Notes: generated by a model not told the origin, from the letters alone. Positions 7,757-15,911 are shown, counted from the first letter of the stretch. The stretch: 19,567 bases of DNA from CAZQYB01 sp964582985 (GCA_964582985.1 CAZOUM010000051.1:1-19567); one strand, 5' to 3'. Numbers and translations are program-made.

Positions 7757-10153
7757 TTATTGTTTCTCTAAAACGAAACCGTTCATTATTCTCACATCTT
7801 TGGTGCGTTCTTGCGGTGTTACTTTCAGAGTTTTGATTTTTCCGTTGCGAACCGCACACTGGACGATGGTATTGTACGGGGCGTGGAGCTTGAAGTCAGC
7901 ATTCCAGTTTTTGGGCCAGGCCGGCAGCAGGTAAATCTTTCGTTCGTTGGTCTGCATTAGCATTTCCTGCAGGCCAATCATACCGGAGCCGCCCCAATTG
8001 TGGTCTGGGACCCAGTCGTGGCCGGGGCCCCAAAAGACGGGGAAGCGTCGGCCGGAATTTTCGAGTTTCTTTATGTTGTATTCGGCGGCTTCTTTTGCCA
8101 ATCCCATTCGTGCGAAGAAGATGCCATTCTGATGCCAACTAATGTGGCTATTGGCCATGGGGACCCAATCGCCGTAGCGCCAGGTATCGATGAACATTTG
8201 GAGGTCTGGTTTGCCGACGCCGTAGAGTCCGAAGGGGAAAATCGGATAGAACTGAGGGATTTCACAATTTTGATAGTGGTGCCAGGATTCTGCAGGGTGG
8301 ATGATGCGGCGGCCGTCCACTTCCTTGATAGGAAACGGCGGAATTCGTTTCAACATAGCTCGCCAGTATTGCTTTTTGTTCTCGGGGACGTATTTGTCGG
8401 GCAGGTCAAGCAGCATAGCAATACAGGCGCGCAAACCTGCAATCAAATCTGTGGGGTTCCTGGCGCCTTTGTAGGATTCGCAGGAAGTGGAAGGGTAGAT
8501 TGCCAAATGGCCGTTTTCGTCGAGCGGTTTGCCGGTGAGCTGCCGGCAGCGATATTGATAATGCTCATCGAAGAATTTGACGGACCTTTCGATGAAGGGC
8601 ATGTAAGCCGAAATGTCACTGCCGGTATATTGAAAGTACTTAAGAATCATAAAGGAAAATTCCAACTGGGCCTCATAATGGTAATTCACGGCACGGTTTA
8701 CCTGGACGCCGGGTTCGAGGTCCGGTGGTCGGCTTCTTCGGCCTTTGGAATTCAGCCAGCCGTAGTGGGACGGCATGGGCAGGCCGTAGTTGGCCAACTG
8801 TTCGGCAAAGCAGCAGCCATCATGGCCCCAATAGGTTTTGACCCGCAGTGTAGCGTTGGGCAGGGCCCTTCGATAGAAATCGAACTGTGAGGGCATCATA
8901 TCAAAGTCACCGCTCTTTAGCATCGGCCAATAGACGAGTCTCTGGTTTTGTGCGGTGAAGCTGCCGCCGCCCCATGCCCGCCAGTCGGGTGTGTGTTTGC
9001 GGCGCTCTACGACAAGGACTGGGTCATAGGTGAAAAGACCGCCGTTGAACTTTGTGGGATATTCTCCGTAGGCGTTGCAGCCGAGCATGTAGCGGAAGAG
9101 TTGATAGTTGCGCCCGATTTGCCAGACCTTGTCGTTCTCAGTGGGTTTATCAGGATTTAGAAATATGTGGCTTCGGTCCCAGAATTGCCTCCACCAGGCA
9201 AGGTTTTTTTGGAAAGCCTCTGCGCTGGTGGGTCTGGAAGCAGTGGCCAATTCCTTGAGTTGTTTTTTCCACTTCCTGGGCGACGGCACCTTGGCGGTGT
9301 GGAGAAAGACTTTAAGTTCGTGACTGGTTGCAGGTTTTTTGCTGCGGAGTTTCCACGCCTTATAATCGGTCAAGACATATTTGCCTTCGGAAGTGCCGGC
9401 GAATTCCATACGGGCGCCGGTCAACATTCCACCGAAGGTCAGGTCTTTGAGGGGGTCGAACATTCGGGCTTTGACAGATTCCAGTCCCTGCTGCTTGACA
9501 GCGAGGTCGAAAATCAGCTTGTCGTTTCTGTTGCGATGATACCATAAGACATAATCGCGGCTGTGCTCGTATGAATCTGGATAGGTAAAAACTTTGCCTG
9601 TGTATCCATCATAACCGAAGCAGCCAAATCGGCTGTTTTTACCGTCGTCAATCAGTTCGCGTTTCTTGGTTCGCCAACTTTCATAGGCGGCTTCCACACT
9701 TACGGGCGTATCGCTTTCTATGTCAGCATGAACGATAGGTTGGAACACTTCGACCCATACCTTGATGGTTGCAGAGAGCTGGGGTGGGTTCTTACCGGTT
9801 ATTTCTACGAAACCCTCGCGAAGTTTTAGCTCCTGTCGAAACTCGGCGTCGGGACCAAAGGGATTAGGTGTAAGTTTTAGACGGACGCGGCCGAGTTTTA
9901 GAAACTCGTTGTTCTCATTGAATGTGCCGCTGCGAGCGATGTAGAAAAACAACTCATTGTTCTCGACCCAGACGTTGAGGCCGATGTCACCGCCGCCGAC
10001 AGGCATCGATTCGCTGGAATCCTTGCTTTGGGAGTTCCAGACCACATTATAGGTGTCCAACGGTGCCGTGTTGTTTTTGGCATTAGCAAGGTGCGCAGGT
10101 GCCATAAAAATAATCGAGGCAATGATAGTAATGGAAAATGCTGTTTTGCTCAC
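7757..10153 (-). CDS. Secreted DUF5703 / GH95-like glycosidase
   Basis: A 798-residue protein starting with GTG (TTT-rich leader codons follow). Its signal peptide MSKTAFSITIIASIIFMAP is probably cleaved after ANA (25). The N-terminal beta domain carries the DUF5703 signature SMPVGGGDIGLN (49-60) and LKLGRVRLKLTPNPF. The central (alpha/alpha)6 barrel spans roughly 320-700 and a C-terminal beta domain follows. Three spots line up with GH95 alpha-fucosidase catalytic segments: QNQRLVYWP with Asn403 (GH95 NTEMNYWP), STSCES with Glu559 (GH95 SPEN), and PDHNWGGSG with Asp717 (GH95 DGNFGG). This supports an inverting glycosidase with the usual acid and Asn-activated base. The sugar specificity (fucose, galactose or another) cannot be read from sequence. 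The gene lies 34 nt after the SDR and 9 nt before the aldolase. Confidence 0.8.
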   Translation of the reverse strand: MSKTAFSITIIASIIFMAPAHLANAKNNTAPLDTYNVVWNSQSKDSSESMPVGGGDIGLNVWVENNELFFYIARSGTFNENNEFLKLGRVRLKLTPNPFGPDAEFRQELKLREGFVEITGKNPPQLSATIKVWVEVFQPIVHADIESDTPVSVEAAYESWRTKKRELIDDGKNSRFGCFGYDGYTGKVFTYPDSYEHSRDYVLWYHRNRNDKLIFDLAVKQQGLESVKARMFDPLKDLTFGGMLTGARMEFAGTSEGKYVLTDYKAWKLRSKKPATSHELKVFLHTAKVPSPRKWKKQLKELATASRPTSAEAFQKNLAWWRQFWDRSHIFLNPDKPTENDKVWQIGRNYQLFRYMLGCNAYGEYPTKFNGGLFTYDPVLVVERRKHTPDWRAWGGGSFTAQNQRLVYWPMLKSGDFDMMPSQFDFYRRALPNATLRVKTYWGHDGCCFAEQLANYGLPMPSHYGWLNSKGRRSRPPDLEPGVQVNRAVNYHYEAQLEFSFMILKYFQYTGSDISAYMPFIERSVKFFDEHYQYRCRQLTGKPLDENGHLAIYPSTSCESYKGARNPTDLIAGLRACIAMLLDLPDKYVPENKKQYWRAMLKRIPPFPIKEVDGRRIIHPAESWHHYQNCEIPQFYPIFPFGLYGVGKPDLQMFIDTWRYGDWVPMANSHISWHQNGIFFARMGLAKEAAEYNIKKLENSGRRFPVFWGPGHDWVPDHNWGGSGMIGLQEMLMQTNERKIYLLPAWPKNWNADFKLHAPYNTIVQCAVRNGKIKTLKVTPQERTKDVRIMNGFVLEKQ

Positions 10154-10187
10154 TGTCTATTTGCCTTTAAGTGGTTCTGATTTTTTC

Positions 10188-10985
10188 CTAAAGTCTTTTT
10201 AAGTGGAAGCCGCCGTCAACGTTAATTACCTCGCCGGTGGAGAAGTCTAATCTTCCCTGTGCGATTGCACCAACTGCTTTTGCAACGTCTTCCGGCTGGC
10301 CCCAGCGCTTAATTGGCGTCACTCCCTCAGCTATCAACTTGTCATATTTGTCTTTAACAACGGTTGTCATATCGGTTGAGATGATGCCGGGCCTGATTTC
10401 AAATACGTTGATACCGTATTCGGCTAATCTGTCCGCGTAAAGCTTTGTCATCATACTGAGACCGGCTTTGCTTACACAGTATTCGCCGCGGTTTGGGCTG
10501 CTGGTGTATGCAGATGCTGAGCCGATGTTGACGATTCTGAAGGTGCGGTCAGGGTACTGCGTTTTTTGCTGAATCATCCAGTTCGCAACCGATTGGGTCA
10601 AAAAGTATGGCCCTTTTAGGTTTATTGCCATTACTCTGTCAAAGCTTTCTTCGGTGGCTTCGAGGATGTCGCTTCTTTTTAGTGGCGCAACGCCAGCGTT
10701 ATTCACAAGGAGGTCCGCTCGGCCGAATTTGCTCTTGGTAAAATCTACGAGCCGGGTTCGGTCTTCGGCGCTGCTGACATCACCTCGCAAAACTTCGCAT
10801 TGTGCCCCAACATTTTCGATTTCTTTTTGAGCTTGCCGGGCAAAGGATTCATCAGGCTCACCTTGAGGTGTAGAGTCAAAATGATTGACTACCAGATTGT
10901 AACCCAGCGATGCCAACTCTACGGCGATTGCCTTTCCAATTCCTCTGCTTGCTCCGGTGACTATTGCTATGGGTCTGTCGGCCAT
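10188..10985 (-). CDS. FabG-like short-chain dehydrogenase/reductase (3-ketoacyl-ACP reductase-like)
   Basis: A 265-residue NAD(P)-dependent oxidoreductase with all classical SDR elements: TGASRGIG cofactor loop (10-17), NNAG (95-98), Asn122, Ser156 in NIGSASA, and the YCVSK catalytic pair Tyr169/Lys173. The C-terminus ends in GEVINVDGGFHL, as in FabG relatives. The segments NIGSASAYTSSPNRGEYC and EIRPGIISTDMT match a subgroup often annotated as 3-ketoacyl-ACP reductase. That subgroup frequently sits in sugar-catabolic loci rather than fatty-acid operons. Here it lies between the propeller lyase candidate and the GH95-like glycosidase, so oxidation or reduction of a sugar or sugar acid is more likely than fatty-acid synthesis. 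A strong AAGGAGG ribosome binding site fixes the start. The substrate is inferred from context only. Confidence 0.85.
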   Translation of the reverse strand: MADRPIAIVTGASRGIGKAIAVELASLGYNLVVNHFDSTPQGEPDESFARQAQKEIENVGAQCEVLRGDVSSAEDRTRLVDFTKSKFGRADLLVNNAGVAPLKRSDILEATEESFDRVMAINLKGPYFLTQSVANWMIQQKTQYPDRTFRIVNIGSASAYTSSPNRGEYCVSKAGLSMMTKLYADRLAEYGINVFEIRPGIISTDMTTVVKDKYDKLIAEGVTPIKRWGQPEDVAKAVGAIAQGRLDFSTGEVINVDGGFHLKRL

Positions 10986-10991
10986 CCTCAG

Positions 10992-10998
10992 CCTCCTT
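10992..10998 (-). promoter_or_regulatory. Strong Shine-Dalgarno site of the SDR gene
   Basis: The minus strand reads AAGGAGG six bases before the ATG of the SDR gene. It is the best ribosome binding site in the minus-strand block, where most other starts have weak sites. It supports the chosen start and suggests relatively high translation of this gene within the transcript. Confidence 0.7.
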
Positions 10999-11009
10999 TT
11001 GCAACTAAT

Positions 11010-12338
11010 TTATTTCGGGGTCCACTCCAAAACGGCGACCATTGTGGGTGGTATATCTTCCATGACGTCGCGGTCTTTTTGCTCGACGTTCTGCAAGAAA
11101 AGGTGCAGCACGTTTTCTCGCTGCCAAAGCACACTGTCGTAACTTGGCTCCCACAATCCAACCGAATGGTCGGTCAAGTCTTCGATACGCCATTGTATGC
11201 GTTTAGGGTCTTGACAGACGGCCACGGATGCGCGGCCGTTGCGTTCGGCGTCACGGAAAATCAAGTATATTCTATCCTGGGAATCAGCCAGTATCTTCGG
11301 ACGAGATATGGGGAGGCGTTTGGTGCCTCCGCCACTGAGCGTAAATGATGTCTTGCGGTTGGTAATTTGAGTGGTGTTCCACTTTTGGCCGTCGTAATAG
11401 GTGAGGTGATACTGCGGAACTTTTGTTCCCTCCGGGCGCCAGTAGGTGGCAGTCAAGGGACGACCTTTGGAGTCAACTGTCATTGTGGTTTGATTTATCA
11501 GTTCGCTTTTTTGCGGTATCCGGCAAACGTACTCTGCGTTATCTGCAGTGATTGGGAGGATATACTTTTCGCCGGTGGATTTGAGCCAGGTTTTTCCTGC
11601 GTTGGTAGATTTGGCATAGCAGATATCGTGATTTGTTGCGACGTCACCTGTTTCCCGCCAGCACCATGAGATATGCCAATTGCCATCTTTATCGATGGCT
11701 ATTTGGTTAGTATAGGCGTTGCGCCGGCCCTGACCATCTATAAGGGGATGTTGAACGGCGGACCACTTCTGAGTTTTTACGTCATAGCGATTCAACATAG
11801 TGTTTCCGTTGCCGGAACCGCCGTCGCGATAAAGAAAAAGCAGGTCACCATCCGGCAAATTGTAGAACTCAGGATATGTCACTTTATTTTCATTTTGGCC
11901 GGTCATAGGCATCTTGTCGGTCAGCTCAAGCGACCCGGGGGCAACAGAGCGACAATAGTTCAGGGGGTCACAGTGATGGTCCCATGACATATGAAGTATT
12001 CCGCTGCCATCAACTGCGATGCTGATTCCGTTGTGAGCATCTTTTGTGTTTCCCTTGTACCGAGTTTTACGAATCCGCCACTTAGTGGCAGCGAGCTTTC
12101 GCTTTGCCAGAACCACGTGGCTGTCCTCACTATAGAAAGCGATATATTGTGTGTCTGCGTGCGTTGTTACTGAGTTTGTTCTGAAGATAGTAGCGTTAAC
12201 CGAGTTTTTGGCCCAGCCGGTGGTAACCGGTACAATACGCGGGTTTGAGAACCGGGGTTTCATTGGTGCTGAGCAAGACGAGGATAGCGTCAGCGCTATT
12301 GCCAAGAGATACGAAATATGCCGGTTTCTTATCAGCAT
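11010..12338 (-). CDS. BNR_4 beta-propeller lipoprotein, candidate polysaccharide lyase
   Basis: A 442-residue protein with an N-terminal export signal ending in a lipobox-like LTLSSSC (Cys22), so probably lipid-anchored. The rest consists of repeated propeller blades with Asp-box-like turns (VDGSGILHMSWD, DKDGNWHISW, DSKGRPL, DSQDRIYLIF), typical of the BNR_4 family (PF15892). Ulvan lyases of PL24/PL25 and related rhamnose-glucuronate lyases share this fold. Residues equivalent in order to their catalytic set are visible: His102 (DAHNG), His122 (WDHHC), Tyr155 (VTYPEF) and Arg171 (LYRDGG). The spacing His102-His122 (20) and Tyr155-Arg171 (16) agrees with what I recall for those lyases. A beta-eliminating uronan lyase is thus plausible but unproven; a non-catalytic sugar-binding propeller is the alternative. 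The SDR gene starts 24 nt downstream. Confidence 0.7.
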   Translation of the reverse strand: MLIRNRHISYLLAIALTLSSSCSAPMKPRFSNPRIVPVTTGWAKNSVNATIFRTNSVTTHADTQYIAFYSEDSHVVLAKRKLAATKWRIRKTRYKGNTKDAHNGISIAVDGSGILHMSWDHHCDPLNYCRSVAPGSLELTDKMPMTGQNENKVTYPEFYNLPDGDLLFLYRDGGSGNGNTMLNRYDVKTQKWSAVQHPLIDGQGRRNAYTNQIAIDKDGNWHISWCWRETGDVATNHDICYAKSTNAGKTWLKSTGEKYILPITADNAEYVCRIPQKSELINQTTMTVDSKGRPLTATYWRPEGTKVPQYHLTYYDGQKWNTTQITNRKTSFTLSGGGTKRLPISRPKILADSQDRIYLIFRDAERNGRASVAVCQDPKRIQWRIEDLTDHSVGLWEPSYDSVLWQRENVLHLFLQNVEQKDRDVMEDIPPTMVAVLEWTPK

Positions 12339-12477
12339 TTAGTCTTTCTGCGTTCCTGCGTGTATATTTTCTCTGTCAGAGAAGCTAACCCTGGCAATAT
12401 ATTAACATCTGAAGCGAAATCTGAAAGTATAATATCAGAATGGCCGGCGGATGACTGTCTTTGGCTTACATCGGGCT

Positions 12478-13893
12478 TCACGATTTTTTCGGGACATTCG
12501 TTCGGCAAAGTTTGTAAATCCGGCCGTAAATCTCATTGTCTCGCACCACGCAGCCCGTCATTCCGCCATCAATCATAATCTGCGAGCATTTGCTGCAAGC
12601 TATACACACTTTACTTAGGTCAAGGCGGCCTTTGTGAATAATATCTTTTGCAAAATCCGGATAGGCAAAAGCCATTCGGCCAACACCGATGACAGCAGCT
12701 AATCCATTTGCCTTGCATGCAGCGGCAACGTTGGGCATAAGCGTCCTTAGCCAACTGTAGCCCGTGCCGACAATCGCGATATCGGCAAATTCTTTTTGAA
12801 TTTCTCCTGCCAGACCGATTAATCTGGCGACGCCGGCCAACGGATGTTCCGGTGACTCGTAGCCATTGGCTACCGGTTGACTGAATGGTCTTCCGTAGTG
12901 TGGGTTGTAGTGAGGGTCGGCGACCGTGACATTTATCATCTTAACACCGCGTTCGGCAAGGAGAGCGATAAGCTTTCCTGGTTCAGTCAAATCCGGCTGA
13001 GTGTAATCTTTCTTATCGATGGCCCATCCGAATGGGTGTGGCACAGCATCATATATACTGAGCCTTGTGACAACAGCTTTGTCTTCACCAAGCTCCCTGT
13101 GAATTCCATCGATAACCTCGAGCAAGAATCTCGTGCGGTTTTCAAATGAGCCGCCGTATTTGCCCTCTCTGTTGCGGCAGGCCAACAGTTCGCCAATCAG
13201 ATAACCGTGACATGATTTGATATCGACGGCATCAAATCCAACTTCAAAGGCTATCCTCGCTGCCTCGACATAAGCACCGACAAGCTTGTCGAGATATTCG
13301 TCAGTAACAACGGGCCAATCGTCAGGTATTTTGCTTTTTGTGTTCGGGTCGGGCTCCGGCTGGATGCTCAATGCGTCCCTGTATGGGTCACGTTGACAAA
13401 TTAACGGATGGGGCGTGCCTTGTGGTTTGCTGTAACGACCGGAGTGGGTCAGTTGTAGGACAATCACCGGCTTATGGGCTGGGCCTATGCTTTCGGCAGC
13501 AACCTCTCGCATTCTTTTCACCAGCGCCGCGAAGCTTTCTTTACTTTCGCTATTAAGCCATAATTGTCTTGGATAGGCTCTACCCTCGGGGACGACCGCC
13601 GTTGCCTCCGCCCAGAGCAGGCCTGCACCGCCGGCGGCAAATCTTTCGTATCGTCTGAAGACAAGTTCGCCCGGATGGCCCTGGGCGTCGCCGTCGGCCG
13701 CCTCCATGGGGTGTACCGCCAGTGAGTTAGGTATGACCAAGCGGCCGATGTTAACAGGCTCAGCCAGAATCGAGACGTCTTCTATTGCATCGACAGTAAC
13801 ATTGAGCTGAGCAGCTAATTGCTTGAGGTCTTCAATTGTGCTCAGCCGAAATTGCCACTTTCGTTTCTTGCTGGTTTTGTTTACATCTTGCAT
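12478..13893 (-). CDS. Old Yellow Enzyme-family FMN oxidoreductase with an iron-sulfur motif, single domain
   Basis: A 471-residue protein with an OYE/2,4-dienoyl-CoA reductase TIM barrel. Marks are NIGRLVIPNSLAVHPME (48-64), QLTHSGR (147-153), the active-site strand DIKSCHGYLIGELL (224-237) and YGGSFENRTRF (246-256). Near the C-terminus is a cysteine cluster C-x2-C-x2-C-x11-C (430, 433, 436, 448). This is one residue tighter than the C-x2-C-x3-C-x11-C of dienoyl-CoA and trimethylamine dehydrogenases, and suggests a 4Fe-4S cluster next to FMN. The FAD/NAD(P) half found in those enzymes is absent, so electrons must come from a partner. The first His of the usual HxxH substrate pair is replaced by Lys226, while His229 remains. 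The first 45 residues are an extra charged helical segment. No clear ribosome binding site is seen. Substrate unknown; reduction of an unsaturated or keto sugar derivative is only inference. Confidence 0.8.
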   Translation of the reverse strand: MQDVNKTSKKRKWQFRLSTIEDLKQLAAQLNVTVDAIEDVSILAEPVNIGRLVIPNSLAVHPMEAADGDAQGHPGELVFRRYERFAAGGAGLLWAEATAVVPEGRAYPRQLWLNSESKESFAALVKRMREVAAESIGPAHKPVIVLQLTHSGRYSKPQGTPHPLICQRDPYRDALSIQPEPDPNTKSKIPDDWPVVTDEYLDKLVGAYVEAARIAFEVGFDAVDIKSCHGYLIGELLACRNREGKYGGSFENRTRFLLEVIDGIHRELGEDKAVVTRLSIYDAVPHPFGWAIDKKDYTQPDLTEPGKLIALLAERGVKMINVTVADPHYNPHYGRPFSQPVANGYESPEHPLAGVARLIGLAGEIQKEFADIAIVGTGYSWLRTLMPNVAAACKANGLAAVIGVGRMAFAYPDFAKDIIHKGRLDLSKVCIACSKCSQIMIDGGMTGCVVRDNEIYGRIYKLCRTNVPKKS

Positions 13894-13914
13894 ATAGAAG
13901 TCACGCTACTTTTC

Positions 13915-13948
13915 AAAACTCGCGGCTGGTTATATGCCGCATAGTTTT
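13915..13948 (-). terminator. Terminator-like hairpin between the ThuA-fusion and OYE genes
   Basis: An inverted repeat lies in the 65-nt gap. AAAACT (13915-13920) pairs with AGTTTT (13943-13948), and inside it GCGGC (13922-13926) pairs with GCCGC (13936-13940) around a nine-base loop. A one/two-base asymmetry separates the stems. In the minus-strand transcript the 3' arm ends in four U residues, without a longer U tract. It could be a weak or bidirectional terminator, an attenuator, or an mRNA-processing structure that lowers expression of the downstream genes. Folding by eye only. Confidence 0.4.
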
Positions 13949-13958
13949 AACTCCTTGG

Positions 13959-15698
13959 TTAATTGTTGAGAACACTTACGCGTTCGCGTGCGTTCTGTGT
14001 CAGTTGGTTATAGGGTTTAGAGTTCACCGAGAGCTTTGGCACCGGCTTGTCCAGCACCCAGAAGACTGCGTTTAGCAGCAGACGACGGAATGCGGGCAGT
14101 CTGAAGTCGTCCGGATGTCCCAGCGATGTATAGAACACCCGTCCGCCGCCTATGTGCGTGTTGGTCCATGCTACCGGCTCGTGCGGTTTGCGGTCTTCCA
14201 CGCGGCCCATCATCAGTACGGTTGTGGTCCTGGTCAAGGGCAAGGTCTTATACAGCCAGGACCGCACATAGAATTTACCGGTTGGCACGCTGGCAAGGAT
14301 AGGGTGCGATTTCATTTCGGGCTTGACCCAAACGTAGGTTTTTGGTCCGTCTTTGGCCTTGTTGTTGTGGTGGCCGTGGTAGTTGCCGCCAAGGACGTCG
14401 CGGTCGAATTCTGGCCAGTCGACGAAGCCCGGCTGCAGCTTGCCGCGCGGAGCGAAGGCGTGACTTGCCGTGCGCAGGCCAATCAGGGGCTTGCTGCTTT
14501 TGACGTAGTCTCGAAGGTACTTCATCTGCTCGGCCGGCAGTGCCCGGCGGCGCACATATATTAGTGCAACGTCTGCGCTCTGCAATGCCTCCATCCCAGC
14601 AATATTGTTACGCTCCTTTGCAATGCGTGTCTTTTGGATGCCCAAGGCAAACTCGCAGGAAAAATCGTATTTGTTTTCCAACTCGCGTGCAAACTCAGGC
14701 AGTGTTTTGTCTGCGTCATATTCATTCTCGGCGATGATAAACACTGCGCGGGGACGCTTGTCGTTTTTGAAACGGAAGGGGGGTTGGCCGGTGAAAACCG
14801 ATGAGGTAATTGTCGGACAGATGTACTTTTCGATGTGCTCGACGATTAGGTCTGTGCCGGTAAAATGGTTGACGTACGGCCGCATAAGATGGTTGTACAT
14901 AGTGTCGGTCAGGTCGCGCACGAGGACGACATTCTTGCCGTATCTTGCCATATTACGCAGGCCGAAAGGTCGGCCAAGCACGCACATATTAGTGTGCACG
15001 CCCAGGATGATGACGTTTTTGATACCGCGCTGCTCGAACAGGTTCCAGACCTCTTCGCCTGAGTCGCTTATAGCGTCTACATCAGTGATGTGAATGGTAT
15101 CGATTTGTTTTCGCCACGGCTTGCCGCCTTGGCACTTTGGCCGGCAGTCGCAGCCGCCGTCGGATTGGTCGATGGGATAAACCGTTTTTTCATTGGCATT
15201 AATCCATCTGCACCATTTGCTAATATCCGGCGGCAGATTTGGCGCCTTTGGGGCGTTTTGGGCGCGCTTGCGAGCGGGGTGGTCTTTGTAGTGTTTGACG
15301 GTGGCACTGGGGGCGTGCACAATCAGCACACCGCTTTTACGAGCCTCTTTAACGAACCGGTTGATACGCGGTGCCAACTCGGCGACGCGGCGGGTCGCGC
15401 CCTTGCACCAGTGCTGGTCCCACATATCGCAGATTATGATGGCTGTTTCTGAGGGATTCCATTGCAGTCTATTGTTGACCAGCCTAAACTCGTCGCTGTC
15501 CTCGGATACCTTTACCCGGCTGCGGGCGTTTATAATAATTCTGTTTTTGTTTGTCACAGCTTTGACGGTTTTCTCAGCTACGGCGAAATTGTCCAGCAGC
15601 GCAACACTGAGGAGAGCGCGCATCAGCAAGAATACTGTCTTACCGGTTTTAAGCTTGCCAAGTTTCATAGCAATTGCTCTGAAAATAAGACGATTCAT
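13959..15698 (-). CDS. Secreted fusion of an isochorismatase-like cysteine hydrolase and a ThuA-like domain
   Basis: A 579-residue protein. An export signal (hydrophobic TVFLLMRALLSVALL) ends near AVA/E (41). Met1 or Met11 could be the start; Met11 gives a more normal signal peptide, and neither has a clear ribosome binding site. Residues about 83-290 form an isochorismatase-like hydrolase with Asp91 (CDMWD) and the nucleophile Cys239 (GVHTNMCV). Lys197 is a candidate for the triad lysine. A cysteine-rich insert, GGCDCRPKC, lies at 181-189. Residues about 316-560 form a ThuA-like domain (class I glutamine-amidotransferase fold, PF06283) with GLRTASHAF, VWVKPEMKSHPI and the GGGRVFYTSLGHPDDF segment typical of the family. 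It is the first gene of the minus-strand block. Biochemical role unknown; amide or ester hydrolysis linked to sugar binding is one possibility. Confidence 0.8.
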   Translation of the reverse strand: MNRLIFRAIAMKLGKLKTGKTVFLLMRALLSVALLDNFAVAEKTVKAVTNKNRIIINARSRVKVSEDSDEFRLVNNRLQWNPSETAIIICDMWDQHWCKGATRRVAELAPRINRFVKEARKSGVLIVHAPSATVKHYKDHPARKRAQNAPKAPNLPPDISKWCRWINANEKTVYPIDQSDGGCDCRPKCQGGKPWRKQIDTIHITDVDAISDSGEEVWNLFEQRGIKNVIILGVHTNMCVLGRPFGLRNMARYGKNVVLVRDLTDTMYNHLMRPYVNHFTGTDLIVEHIEKYICPTITSSVFTGQPPFRFKNDKRPRAVFIIAENEYDADKTLPEFARELENKYDFSCEFALGIQKTRIAKERNNIAGMEALQSADVALIYVRRRALPAEQMKYLRDYVKSSKPLIGLRTASHAFAPRGKLQPGFVDWPEFDRDVLGGNYHGHHNNKAKDGPKTYVWVKPEMKSHPILASVPTGKFYVRSWLYKTLPLTRTTTVLMMGRVEDRKPHEPVAWTNTHIGGGRVFYTSLGHPDDFRLPAFRRLLLNAVFWVLDKPVPKLSVNSKPYNQLTQNARERVSVLNN

Positions 15699-15820
15699 TT
15701 CTTAAGCCGAAACTGCCTAATTTAGCGGAAATCTGCAAATAGGGTCGCCGGAATATATGCTTGAGAAAGGATACCCAAATACCGCAATGACGTCAAGCCG
15801 GAGGTTTAGGTGCACTGCCA

Positions 15821-15842
15821 GCTCGTCGCTCGGGGCACGAGT
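15821..15842. other. Bulged hairpin in the divergent intergenic region
   Basis: CTCGT (15822-15826), a single bulged C, then GC (15828-15829) pair with GC (15835-15836) and ACGAG (15837-15841) around the loop TCGGG. A G-T pair can extend the base. It could be part of a 5' untranslated leader, a small RNA, or a DNA-level site. No matching RNA family is recognised. Confidence 0.35.
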
Positions 15843-15890
15843 CACGATAAGGCCCGGAAGAAGCTACCTGCCAACTCTACGCGTACCGTT

Positions 15891-15907
15891 CAAGTATTAG
15901 CTACTTG
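15891..15907. repeat. Perfect 6-bp inverted repeat just upstream of a TTGACA box, possible operator
   Basis: CAAGTA, five-base spacer TTAGC, TACTTG. It ends four bases before the TTGACA at 15912. That is a typical position for a dimeric regulator binding next to the -35 element, though six-base arms can arise by chance in a region this long. Confidence 0.3.
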
Positions 15908-15911
15908 GCAT

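Noticed and set aside
8000..8890. Long plus-strand open frame of 296 codons
   Set aside because: It lies entirely antisense to the DUF5703/GH95-like gene, shows no family motif, and is explained by that gene's codon bias.
15849..15872. Possible small SRP (4.5S-like) RNA core
   Set aside because: The GGAA loop would be closed by C-G and then a C-A mismatch, the invariant AGCA reads AGCT, and no long flanking helix forms; resemblance is too weak to annotate.
15886..15907. T-loop-like GTTCAAGT suggesting a tRNA gene
   Set aside because: The flanking bases do not form a T stem, and no acceptor or anticodon arm can be drawn.
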